From DASSUW01 sp036257565 (lineage in GTDB: Bacteria; Actinomycetota; Thermoleophilia; Solirubrobacterales; Solirubrobacteraceae), in contig DATAFH010000039.1 of NCBI GenBank assembly GCA_036257565.1, forward strand, positions 103,574 to 167,573: 64,000 nt of DNA, in the 5' to 3' direction. The notes under the pieces were generated by a model. It had not been told where the DNA came from. It did not search any database and saw nothing but the letters and a program-made list of their open reading frames with translations. Of the stretch, positions 1 to 7,866 are shown piece by piece. Position 1 is the stretch's first letter. Each line of letters begins with the position of its first letter. Both the position numbers and the translations under genes were made by a program.

Positions 1-421
1 CGGCCAGCACGAGCACGAGGCCAACCGACGCCACGCCGAGCGCGAGCCAGGTGCGCGCCGTCGGCTTGGCGCGGCCGAGCACGAGCGCGGCCACGGTGAC
101 GAACGCCGGGTACGTGTAGAGCAGCAGCGAGACGAGCGCGACGTCGAGGCGGTCGATGGCCAGGAAGTACAGGCCGGACTGCAGGCTGTAGCCGATCGCG
201 CCGAGGCCCAGCCCGGTGAGCACGACGCGGCGCGGAAGCCGGCGCAGGCCGGCCCAGCCCCCGGTGATCCGCACGAGCAGCAGGAAGGCGACGGCCGCGA
301 GGCCGAAGCGCACGAGCAGCGTGCTGGTGATGCTGGCGCCCGCCTCCGAGGCGAGCGTGCCGAAGATGCCGAGGGTGGCGAAGCCGGAGGCGGAGACGAG
401 GCAGAGGAGGGCGCCGCGCAT
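1..421 (-). CDS. EamA/DMT-family permease, 3' end outside window
   Basis: The reverse strand reads in one open frame from ATG at 421 to the window edge: 140 residues without a stop, almost all hydrophobic, beginning MRGALLCLVSASGFATLG. Four to five membrane helices are visible, with the pattern (small-residue-rich helix, then an LVRFGLA helix and an SLLLYTYPAFV helix) of the first EamA domain of drug/metabolite transporters. Family members usually have ten helices in two EamA repeats, so about half is missing. It is divergent from the LysR gene and is the natural target of that regulator. The substrate cannot be told. Confidence 0.8.
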   Translation of the reverse strand, partial: MRGALLCLVSASGFATLGIFGTLASEAGASITSTLLVRFGLAAVAFLLLVRITGGWAGLRRLPRRVVLTGLGLGAIGYSLQSGLYFLAIDRLDVALVSLLLYTYPAFVTVAALVLGRAKPTARTWLALGVASVGLVLVLA

Positions 422-437
422 GGGGCGATGATCGGCG

Positions 438-482
438 CTCGACCCATCGAGAGCAACGCACATGTCCGCACGATTCCGTGCG
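438..482. promoter_or_regulatory. Candidate LysR binding region between divergent genes
   Basis: The 74-base divergent gap holds two short dyads: CTCGA-N4-TCGAG at 438-451 and CGCAC-N6-GTGCG at 467-482. LysR regulators usually bind interrupted dyads in the gap between their own gene and a divergent target, so these are the best operator candidates. No convincing -35/-10 pair was assigned. Confidence 0.3.
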
Positions 483-495
483 ATGATCTCGAACG

Positions 496-1419
496 ATGCT
501 CGACCTACGGAGACTGCGCCTGCTGCACGAGCTGCACCGCCGCGGCACGGTCGGCGCGGTGGCGCAGGCGCTCGACTACAGCTCCTCCACGGTCTCCCAG
601 CAGCTCGGGGTGCTCCAGCGCGAGGCCGGCACGACCTTGTTCGAGCCCGCCGGCCGCCGGGTGCGGCTGACCGACGCGGCGCTCGTGCTCGTGGCGCACG
701 CCGAGTCGCTGCTCGACGGCGTCGAGCGCGCGGAGGCCGACCTCGCGGCGGCCGCCGCGGGCGCGGTGCGCGGCGTCGTGCGCGTCGGCTCGTTCCAGAC
801 CGCGAGCGTGCACCTCCTGCTCCCGGCCATGGCGGCCCTGCGCGAGAGCCACCCGGGCGTCGACGTGCAGCTCGTGGAGTCCGAGACCGAGCCGGCACTG
901 GCCGCGCTGCGCTCGCACGGGGTCGACCTCGTGATCGGCGAGGAGTGGCTCGGCAACCCGCGGGCGCGGCAGCCGGGCATCGAGCGCCGGGACCTGTTCG
1001 CCGAGCCCGTGCGCCTCGCCCTCTCGGCGAGCCACCCGGCCGCGGCCCGCGACGCGGTCGAGCTCGCCGAGCTGGCCGGCGCATCGTGGGCCACGGGCTA
1101 CGAGCGCGCGGGCATGGCGTCGCTCGTGCACCGGGTCTGCAACGAGCTCGGCGGCTTCGACCCCCACGTGCGCCACCGCACGAACGAGCTGTCCATGCTG
1201 CTCGGGCTCGTCGACGGCGGCCACGCGGTGACGCTGCTGCCCGACCTCGCGCTGCGCGGTGTCCCGCCCACCGTGGCCGTGCGTCCGGTGGCGGGCACCG
1301 ACCTCTCCCGCACCGTCTTCACGGCCACCCGGGCGGGCGCCGGGCACCGCCCGGCGCTCGCCGCCGTGCTCGAGGCGGTCAGGAACGCAGCGCGCTTTGC
1401 AGACGGGCCAGCGCCATGA
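496..1419 (+). CDS. LysR-family transcriptional regulator
   Basis: 307 residues, the usual LysR length. The N-terminal winged helix-turn-helix is at about residues 1-60, with the recognition region ALDYSSSTVSQQLGVLQ followed by the family signature LFEPAGRRVRLTDAA. The remainder is a periplasmic-binding-like effector domain (residues about 90-295). ATG at 496 is chosen because the HTH begins immediately after it. Its last 41 bases overlap the convergent ribH gene. It probably controls the divergent EamA permease; the effector is unknown. Confidence 0.9.
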   Translation: MLDLRRLRLLHELHRRGTVGAVAQALDYSSSTVSQQLGVLQREAGTTLFEPAGRRVRLTDAALVLVAHAESLLDGVERAEADLAAAAAGAVRGVVRVGSFQTASVHLLLPAMAALRESHPGVDVQLVESETEPALAALRSHGVDLVIGEEWLGNPRARQPGIERRDLFAEPVRLALSASHPAAARDAVELAELAGASWATGYERAGMASLVHRVCNELGGFDPHVRHRTNELSMLLGLVDGGHAVTLLPDLALRGVPPTVAVRPVAGTDLSRTVFTATRAGAGHRPALAAVLEAVRNAARFADGPAP

Positions 1420-1828
1420 CCGCCTCGGCGGCGTGTGCGCCCTGGTCCCGCTTGCCGCCGCCCGTACGGGCGAGCGCCTGCTCCATGTTCTCGACCGTGA
1501 GCACGCCGAAGGAGCACGGCACGCCGGTGCGGAGCTGGACGTCCTGGATGCCGCGGGCGGCCTCCGCGCAGACGTAGTCGTAGTGGTCGGTCTCCCCGCG
1601 GATGACCGCGCCGAGGCAGGCGACGCCGGCGTAGCGGCCGGTGTCGGCGAGGTAGCGGGCGGCGAGCGGGAGCTCGAACGCTCCCGGCACGTCGTGGACG
1701 TCGGCCGGCTGGTGGCCGGCCTCCGTGAAGGCCCGCTGAGCACCCGCGACGAGCCGGTCGGCGAGATCGGTGTAGAAGCGGCCGACGGCGATCGCGAAGG
1801 AGGGGGTGCCCAACGGGACGTCGCTCAT
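1379..1828 (-). CDS. ribH: 6,7-dimethyl-8-ribityllumazine synthase
   Basis: 149 residues. Condenses 5-amino-6-ribitylamino-uracil with 3,4-dihydroxy-2-butanone 4-phosphate to give the riboflavin precursor lumazine. Family motifs are present: GAFELPLAA, GAVIRGETDHYDYV (phosphate and substrate site with the catalytic His) and PCSFGVLTVENMEQA. The ATG at 1828 gives a normal N-terminus (MSDVPLG). It is the last gene of the rib operon, 38 bases after ribBA, and its end overlaps the convergent LysR gene by 41 bases. Confidence 0.96.
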   Translation of the reverse strand: MSDVPLGTPSFAIAVGRFYTDLADRLVAGAQRAFTEAGHQPADVHDVPGAFELPLAARYLADTGRYAGVACLGAVIRGETDHYDYVCAEAARGIQDVQLRTGVPCSFGVLTVENMEQALARTGGGKRDQGAHAAEAVMALARLQSALRS

Positions 1829-1866
1829 GACGGAATGACCCGTTGGGACGGGCCCCCACGATCTCG

Positions 1867-3135
1867 TCACCCGCGGCCGGCCTCGCGGTCGTGCACCTGC
1901 TCCTCGTGGACCATCTCCTCGTCGAGCGGGAGGCCCTGGTGGTGCAGCGAGTGCCCGAGGCGGTCGCGCTTGGCGCGCAGGTACGCCTCGTTGTGCGGGT
2001 TGGAGGCGTGCACGATGGGCAGCTGCGAGGTGACCGACAGGCCGTAGCCCTCCAGCCCGCGGATCTTCTTCGGGTTGTTGGTCAGGATGCGGATCGAGCT
2101 CAGCCCGAGGTCGACGAGGATCTGGGCGCCGATGCCGTAGTCGCGCAGGTCGACCGGCAGGCCGAGCTCGAGGTTCGCGTCGACCGTGTCGAGGCCCTTG
2201 TCCTGCAGGTTGTAGGCCTTGAGCTTGTTCAGCAGGCCGATGCCGCGGCCCTCCTGGGCGAGGTAGAGCAGCACGCCGCGGCCTTCGCGCTCGATCATCG
2301 CCAGCGCGGACTCGAGCTGCTCGCCGCAGTCGCAGCGCAGCGAGTGGAAGACGTCGCCGGTCAGGCACTCCGAGTGCACGCGCACGAGCACGTCGGCCTC
2401 GCCGTCGACCTCGCCCTTCACCATCGCCACGTGGTGCTTGTCGTCGACCAGCGAGCGGTAGCCGACCACGTCGAACTCACCGAAGCCGGTCGGCAGCCGC
2501 GTGGTCACCACGCGCTCGACCAGCTTGTCGTGGCGGCGCCGGTAGGCGATCAGGTCGGCGACCGTGATCATCTTGAGCCCGTGGCGGGCGCAGTAGCGCT
2601 CGAGGTCCGGCACGCGCGCCATCGTCCCGTCGTCGTTCATCACCTCGCAGATGACGCCCGCGGGGTTGAGGCCGGCCAGGCGTGCGAGGTCGACGGCCGC
2701 CTCGGTCTGCCCCGTGCGCTCGAGCACGCCGCCGGGCTTGGCCTTGAGCGGGAAGATGTGGCCGGGCTGGACGAGGTCGCGCGGCGCGGTCGCGGGATCG
2801 ATCGCCACCTGGATCGTGCGCGCGCGGTCGGCCGCCGAGATCCCGGTCGTGACCCCGTCGCGCGCCTCGATCGTGACCGTGAAGGGCGTCTCGAACGGCG
2901 ACTCGTTCTTGGCCGCCATGAGCTCGAGCCCCAGCTCGTCGCAGCGCGCAGGCGTGAGCGCGAGGCAGATCAACCCGCGCCCCTCCTTGGCCATGAAGTT
3001 GATCGCCTCGGGCGTGACGAACTGCGCCGCCATTGTGAGGTCGCCCTCGTTCTCGCGGTCCTCGTCGTCGCACACCACGACCATCCGGCCGGCGCGGATC
3101 TCCTCGATCGCCTCTTCGACGGGAGCGAAGCTCAT
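1867..3135 (-). CDS. ribBA: Bifunctional DHBP synthase / GTP cyclohydrolase II
   Basis: 422 residues. The N-terminal half (about 1-205) is 3,4-dihydroxy-2-butanone 4-phosphate synthase, with the acidic motif DDEDRENEGDLT. The C-terminal half (about 206-400) is GTP cyclohydrolase II, with the zinc cysteines in HSECLTGDVFHSLRCDCG and the GTP-binding QEGRGIGLLNKL motif. It therefore supplies both branches of riboflavin synthesis. Its ATG overlaps the ribE stop as ATGA, implying translational coupling. Both active sites look intact, unlike some RibBA proteins in which one half has decayed. Confidence 0.96.
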   Translation of the reverse strand: MSFAPVEEAIEEIRAGRMVVVCDDEDRENEGDLTMAAQFVTPEAINFMAKEGRGLICLALTPARCDELGLELMAAKNESPFETPFTVTIEARDGVTTGISAADRARTIQVAIDPATAPRDLVQPGHIFPLKAKPGGVLERTGQTEAAVDLARLAGLNPAGVICEVMNDDGTMARVPDLERYCARHGLKMITVADLIAYRRRHDKLVERVVTTRLPTGFGEFDVVGYRSLVDDKHHVAMVKGEVDGEADVLVRVHSECLTGDVFHSLRCDCGEQLESALAMIEREGRGVLLYLAQEGRGIGLLNKLKAYNLQDKGLDTVDANLELGLPVDLRDYGIGAQILVDLGLSSIRILTNNPKKIRGLEGYGLSVTSQLPIVHASNPHNEAYLRAKRDRLGHSLHHQGLPLDEEMVHEEQVHDREAGRG

Positions 3136-3722
3136 GAGGCCGGGACCAGCTTCTCGATGTACTTGGCGAGCACGTCCACCTCCAGGTTGACGGGCGTCCC
3201 GGTTGTCGCCGTGCCGAGCACCGTGCGCTCCAGTGTCTCGGGGATGAGCGAGGCCTGCAACCAGTCGTCGCCGACCGCGGACACGGTGAGCGAGACGCCG
3301 TCGACGGCGATCGACCCTTTATCGATCACGTACCGCAGCAGCGCCGGGTCGACGCCGATGGTCACCACGCGGGAGAAGCCCTCCTCCCGCATGTCCCAGA
3401 TCGTGCCGAGGCCGTCGACGTGGCCCTGCACGAAGTGTCCGCCGAGACGGTCCGCGGCCCGCAGCGGCAGCTCGAGGTTGACCCGCGAGCCCGGCTCCAG
3501 CGCCCCGATCGACGAGCGCCGCAGCGTCTCGTGCATCACGTCGGCGGTGAACGCGTTGCCGGGCAGCGAGGTGGCCGTCAGGCAGACGCCGTTGACGGCG
3601 ATCGAGTCCCCCGCCTTGAGCTCCAGGGCGGTCTCGACGGTCAGCCGCACGCCCGCCTCCCCGGCGTCGACCGCCGTGACCGTCCCGAGGTCCGCCACCA
3701 GCCCGGTGAACAGCGCTACCAC
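3132..3722 (-). CDS. ribE: Riboflavin synthase alpha subunit
   Basis: 196 residues. Dismutates two lumazine molecules into riboflavin and the pyrimidine precursor. Two internally homologous lumazine-binding barrels (about 1-97 and 98-190) are visible; the first starts with the family's FTGLV motif just after MVAL, and each carries an A/SVNGVCLT-like segment (IAVNGVCLTATS; IAVDGVSLTVSA). The start overlaps the end of ribD by 7 bases and the stop overlaps ribBA as ATGA, so ribD-ribE-ribBA are tightly coupled. Confidence 0.95.
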   Translation of the reverse strand: MVALFTGLVADLGTVTAVDAGEAGVRLTVETALELKAGDSIAVNGVCLTATSLPGNAFTADVMHETLRRSSIGALEPGSRVNLELPLRAADRLGGHFVQGHVDGLGTIWDMREEGFSRVVTIGVDPALLRYVIDKGSIAVDGVSLTVSAVGDDWLQASLIPETLERTVLGTATTGTPVNLEVDVLAKYIEKLVPAS

Positions 3723-4846
3723 TCCTTCATGCGCGCGGAGATCAGCACGTCGCCGGCTACCCGCGAGCAGTCGAGCGTGAGCGCCCGGATCGCCTCGGCG
3801 ATGCGCTCGACGCCCTCACCCTCGAGCGGGTCGCGGGCGTGTGAGCCGCCGAGCACGACGGGTGCGACGAACAGCCGGATCTCGTCGACCTCGCCGGCGT
3901 CGAGGAACGCGCCGGCCAGGTGCGGGCCGCCCTCGAGCAGGATCGAGGTCACGCCGGCGGCGCCGATCTGCCCGAGCGCGTTGCGCACGCGAGCCGGCTC
4001 GTTCTCACCGGTGGCGACGATCACGTCGGCGCCGGCCACCTCGAGCGCGTCGGCGGCCAGGCGCGGAGCCGCGCGGGAAATCACCACGGTGAGCGGGAGC
4101 TCGGCGGCGCCGCGCACGAGCTGGGAGTCGAGCGGCAGGCGCGCCTCGGAGTCGAACACGATCCGCCGCGGCTGGCGATGGATGGATGGGTGAGTCAAAT
4201 TACGGGCGGTGAGCAGCGGGTCGTCGGCCAGCGCGGTGCCGATACCGACCGCGACGGCGTCGCACTCGCCCCGCCACTGGTGGCCGAGTCGCCGCGACGC
4301 CTCGCCGGAGATCCACTTCGAGTCGCCGGTGCGGGTGGCGACCTTGCCGTCGAGCGTCATCGCCGACTTGAACAGCACGTGCGGCCGGCCGGTGCGAGCG
4401 TGCTTGCGGAACGGCTGGTTGAGCAGCCGTGCGCGCGCCGCCCACTCGCCGTCGGCCACCGCGATCTCGACGCCCTCGTCGCGCAGGATGCCGAGTCCGC
4501 GTCCGGCCGCCTTCTCGGTCGGGTCGTCGGAGCCGACCACCACGCGCGCGATGCCCGCCTCGAGCAGCGCGTCGGTGCAGGGCGGCGTCAGCCCGTGGTG
4601 GCAGCACGGCTCCAGCGAGACGTACATCGTGGCCCCACGGGCGTCGGCGTCCCCGCACGCGGCGAGCGCCTCGCGCTCGGCATGCGGCGCGCCGTAGGCC
4701 GCGTGGAAGCCCTCGCCGAGCACCTCGCCGTCCTTGACCACCACGGCCCCGACGAGCGGGTTCGGCGTCGTTCTGCCGCGCCCGCCTTCGGCGAGCTCGA
4801 TCGCGCGGGCGAGGTGGAGGACGTCGTTCTCGAGGAGCTGGGCCAC
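3716..4846 (-). CDS. ribD: Bifunctional pyrimidine deaminase/reductase
   Basis: 376 residues. The N-terminal deaminase domain (about 1-145) has the zinc site H55-A-E57 and the PCC/C pair at 81-90 (PCCHHGLTPPC). The C-terminal reductase (about 155-370) begins RPHVLFKSAMTLDGKVA and has the ILLEGGPHLAGAF motif. It converts the GTP cyclohydrolase II product to 5-amino-6-ribitylamino-uracil phosphate. It is the first gene of the rib operon; only 75 bases separate it from the divergent glycosyltransferase, too few for an FMN riboswitch, and none is seen. Confidence 0.96.
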   Translation of the reverse strand: MAQLLENDVLHLARAIELAEGGRGRTTPNPLVGAVVVKDGEVLGEGFHAAYGAPHAEREALAACGDADARGATMYVSLEPCCHHGLTPPCTDALLEAGIARVVVGSDDPTEKAAGRGLGILRDEGVEIAVADGEWAARARLLNQPFRKHARTGRPHVLFKSAMTLDGKVATRTGDSKWISGEASRRLGHQWRGECDAVAVGIGTALADDPLLTARNLTHPSIHRQPRRIVFDSEARLPLDSQLVRGAAELPLTVVISRAAPRLAADALEVAGADVIVATGENEPARVRNALGQIGAAGVTSILLEGGPHLAGAFLDAGEVDEIRLFVAPVVLGGSHARDPLEGEGVERIAEAIRALTLDCSRVAGDVLISARMKEW

Positions 4847-4921
4847 GTGAGCGGAAGGATATTTGATCGACTCGTCAACGATCTGCAGTCATCGTGGCGC
4901 GGTACCGTCTAGCGAGGCGCC

Positions 4922-5977
4922 ATGAAGCTGATCATCCAGATCCCCTGCCTGAACGAGGAGAAGACGCTCCCGGTCACGCTTGCCGATCTCCCGCGCGAGC
5001 TGGAGGGCTTCTCCGAGGTCGAGTGGCTGGTCGTCGACGACGGCTCGACGGACCGAACGGTCGAGGTCGCGCGCGAGCACGGCGTGGACCACATCGTGCG
5101 GCTCACGAACAACAAGGGCCTCGCGTCGGGCTTCCAGGCCGGCCTCGACGCGTCTCTGAAGCTCGGCGCCGACGTGATCGTCAACACGGACGCCGACAAC
5201 CAGTACTACGGGCCGGACATCGCGCGGCTGGTCGCGCCGATCGTCGCCGGCGAGGCGGACATGGTGGTCGGGGATCGCGAGGTCATGACCGTCGAGCACT
5301 TCTCGCGGTCGAAGAAGACGCTGCAGCGGCTCGGCTCGTGGGTCGTGCGCCAGGCGTCGCAGACCACGGTGCCCGACACCACGTCCGGCTTCCGGGCCTA
5401 CAACCGCGAGGCGGCACTCGCCATGCAGGTCGTCTCCAAGTTCACGTACACGCTGGAGACGATCATCCAGGCCGGCAAGATGACGGTCGCCATCGACCAC
5501 GTGGCCGTGCGGACCAACCCGAAGCTGCGCGAGTCGCGGCTGTTCCCGTCGACCTGGACCTACATCCGTCGCAACGGGCTCTCGATCTTCCGCATCTACG
5601 CGATGTACGAGCCGCTGCGGGTGTTCATGACCGCCGCGCTCCTCGTCGGCGTGGTCGCGCTCGGCGTGTGGGCGCGGTTCGCCTACTTCTACCTGCAGGG
5701 CGACGGCGCCGGCCACGTCCAGTCGCTGATCCTCGGCGCCGTGCTGTTCAACGCCGCGATGGTGCTGGCCGCGCTCGGCATCCTCGGCGACCTGCTCTCG
5801 GGCCAGCGGATCACGCTCCAGCGCATCTTCGAGCGCATCCGGCGTGTGGAGCTCGAGCTCGGCGTGCCGCCGTCGCACTACGAGCCCGGGCAGGCGGAGA
5901 GCGCCCAGGAGCCGACCACGGGCGCGCGCGCCGGCGCCCACGGCGCGGCCGCGGACCGCGAGGCCCTGAAGCTGTGA
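4922..5977 (+). CDS. Family 2 glycosyltransferase with C-terminal membrane helices
   Basis: 351 residues. The GT-A fold is recognisable from IIQIPCLNEEKTLP at the start, DDGSTDRT (nucleotide-sugar site) and TDADNQY (DxD metal site). The segment TTSGFRAYNREA resembles polyprenyl-phosphate glycosyltransferases. Two membrane helices follow at about 238-260 and 272-295, so the enzyme is membrane bound. Its stop overlaps the methyltransferase start as GTGA. With the methyltransferase and flippase downstream it probably builds and exports a lipid-linked glycan; the product is unknown. Confidence 0.87.
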   Translation: MKLIIQIPCLNEEKTLPVTLADLPRELEGFSEVEWLVVDDGSTDRTVEVAREHGVDHIVRLTNNKGLASGFQAGLDASLKLGADVIVNTDADNQYYGPDIARLVAPIVAGEADMVVGDREVMTVEHFSRSKKTLQRLGSWVVRQASQTTVPDTTSGFRAYNREAALAMQVVSKFTYTLETIIQAGKMTVAIDHVAVRTNPKLRESRLFPSTWTYIRRNGLSIFRIYAMYEPLRVFMTAALLVGVVALGVWARFAYFYLQGDGAGHVQSLILGAVLFNAAMVLAALGILGDLLSGQRITLQRIFERIRRVELELGVPPSHYEPGQAESAQEPTTGARAGAHGAAADREALKL

Positions 5978-6600
5978 GCGCGGCGGTCACGCGCGACGCC
6001 GAAGGCACGGTCACCGGCAACACGTTCGACAAGTACGGCTCGCAGAACCCGGTCGTACGGCGGCTGATGGCCGGGTTCCAGCGCGACCTCGGCGAGCTGT
6101 TCACGCGCGCGGCGCCGGAGTCGGTGCTCGACGTCGGCTGCGGCGAGGGCGTGCTCACCGCGCGCTGGGCGGAGCACGTCCCAGGCTCGGTGGTGGGCAT
6201 CGACCTCGAGGACCCGGCGCTGCAGGCGGAGTGGGCTCGCCGGGCGGCACCCAACCTCGAGTTCCGCGTGATGAAGGCCGAGCGGCTCCCGTTCGCGGAC
6301 GGCGAGTTCGAGCTTGCGGCGGCCATCGAGGTGCTCGAGCACGTCCCCGACCCAGAGCACACGGTCGCCGAGATGGCCCGCGTCGCGCGCAGCGGCCACC
6401 TGCTCGTGTCCGTCCCGCGAGAGCCGCTGTGGCGGGGGCTGAACGTGGCCCGGGGTGCTTACGTCCGTGATCTCGGAAACACGCCGGGGCACCTCAACCA
6501 CTGGTCGCGCCGGGGGTTCGTGGGGTTGCTGTCGCGAGTCGGCGAGGTGGTCGAGGTGCGCTCGCCGTTCCCGTGGACGGTGCTCCTCGTGCGCGTCTGA
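5974..6600 (+). CDS. Class I SAM-dependent methyltransferase
   Basis: 208 residues from GTG at 5974, which overlaps the upstream TGA by three bases. The SAM-binding motif I is VLDVGCGEGVLTARW (about residues 50-64), the acidic residue of motif II is in GIDLEDP, and motif IV is AAIEVLEHVPDPE, a typical Methyltransf_11 layout. It is co-transcribed with the glycosyltransferase and flippase, so a glycan or its lipid carrier is the likely substrate. That is inferred from context. Confidence 0.85.
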   Translation: MSAAVTRDAEGTVTGNTFDKYGSQNPVVRRLMAGFQRDLGELFTRAAPESVLDVGCGEGVLTARWAEHVPGSVVGIDLEDPALQAEWARRAAPNLEFRVMKAERLPFADGEFELAAAIEVLEHVPDPEHTVAEMARVARSGHLLVSVPREPLWRGLNVARGAYVRDLGNTPGHLNHWSRRGFVGLLSRVGEVVEVRSPFPWTVLLVRV

Positions 6601-6608
6601 CCCAGACC

Positions 6609-7850
6609 ATGAGCAGCTACGCCCGCGGCGCGCGCATCCTCAGCGTCGGGATCGCGACGACCGGCGTCGTCACGTTCGCCTACTTCGCGCTGGCGAGCCA
6701 CGCGCTAAGTCCCACCGACTACGCGGGCATCTCGCTGCTGTGGTCGGTGCTGTTCCTGATCATCTCGGTGATCTACCGGCCGGTGGAGCAGCTGCTCTCG
6801 CACACGATCGCGGCTCGCCGGGCACGGGGGCACGAGGGGCATCCGTTGCGCGTGCCGGTCATCCTCCAGCTCTCCGCGGCCGCCGCCTTCCTCGTCCTCG
6901 CGCTCGCTTTCCGCGGGCCGATTCAGGACGGCGTGTTCGACGGCTCGGCCGAGCTGTACTGGGTGCTGGTGGTGGCCACGCTCGCGTACGCGGCGAGCTA
7001 CTTCGCCCGTGGGTGGCTGGCCGGGCACCAGCGGTTCGGGCTCTACGGCGGCCTCGTGCTGCTCGAGTCGTGCTCGCGCTGCCTGTTCGCGGTGGCGGTG
7101 GCGGTCGGGATCGCGTCCGGGCAGGGGGCGGTGGCGCTCGGGATCGCCGCCGCCCCGCTCGTCTCGCTGCTCGTGCTCCCGTGGGCGGTCGGGCGGGGCC
7201 GGCAGGCGGCGGCCGACCGCGGCGGCTCGCTGCGGGAGGGAGCCGGCTTCGCGGGCGCCGTGCTGGCGATCATGGTCGCCGAGCAGGCGGTGCTCAACGG
7301 TCCGGTGCTGGCCGTGGACGCCACCGCCGCCGATGCGGCGCTGGCCGGCGTGGTCTTCAACGTCCTGCTCATCGTGCGCGCGCCGCTGCAGCTCTTCCAG
7401 GCCGTGCAGACGTCGCTCCTCCCCCACCTCTCGGGTCTCGCCGTCACCGGGGACCACGCCCGGCTGCGGGGCGCGGTTCGCACCACCGTGCTCGCCATCG
7501 GCGCCTTCGCCGGCGCCGTCATCCTCGGTCTCGGGCTGATCGGGCCGTGGGCGATGGACGTGCTGTTCGGCGGCGATTTCGACTTCGGCCGCGTGGGGCT
7601 GATGCTGGTCGGCCTCGGCATGGGGTTCCACCTGGCCGCCAACACCCTCAACCAGGCCGCGCTGGCCCGCCGGCGCGGCCACGCGGCCGCCGGCGCCTGG
7701 CTCGCGGCGGCGGCGCTCTTCCTGCTCTGGCTCCTCCTCGAGCCGCTCGACGACCAGCTGCTCGCGGTGGAACTCGGCTACGCCGCCACGACCGGGCTGC
7801 TCGCGGGCGCCCTGTGGCTGATCGAACGTGGCCGACCGACCCGGCCATAG
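6609..7850 (+). CDS. Polysaccharide flippase-like (MOP superfamily) membrane protein
   Basis: 413 residues with about twelve hydrophobic helices and short loops. The layout resembles Wzx/MATE-type flippases: paired helices, a YRPVEQLLSHTIA loop and a GWLAGHQRFGLYG loop. ATG at 6609 is preferred over 6573, which lies inside the methyltransferase gene, because the hydrophobic domain begins right after MSSYARGARIL. It is the third gene of a glycosyltransferase-methyltransferase-flippase set and probably moves the product across the membrane. Confidence 0.75.
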   Translation: MSSYARGARILSVGIATTGVVTFAYFALASHALSPTDYAGISLLWSVLFLIISVIYRPVEQLLSHTIAARRARGHEGHPLRVPVILQLSAAAAFLVLALAFRGPIQDGVFDGSAELYWVLVVATLAYAASYFARGWLAGHQRFGLYGGLVLLESCSRCLFAVAVAVGIASGQGAVALGIAAAPLVSLLVLPWAVGRGRQAAADRGGSLREGAGFAGAVLAIMVAEQAVLNGPVLAVDATAADAALAGVVFNVLLIVRAPLQLFQAVQTSLLPHLSGLAVTGDHARLRGAVRTTVLAIGAFAGAVILGLGLIGPWAMDVLFGGDFDFGRVGLMLVGLGMGFHLAANTLNQAALARRRGHAAAGAWLAAAALFLLWLLLEPLDDQLLAVELGYAATTGLLAGALWLIERGRPTRP

Positions 7851-7866
7851 CCCGTATCATCGCGGC

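Noticed and set aside
1843..3780. 645-residue forward-strand ORF over the riboflavin genes
   Set aside because: It is antisense to ribBA and ribE, is made of His/Arg/Val-rich low-complexity sequence, and has no motif; a by-product of high GC.
4847..4921. FMN riboswitch upstream of ribD
   Set aside because: Only 75 bases lie between ribD and the divergent glycosyltransferase, and no conserved FMN-aptamer segments are seen.
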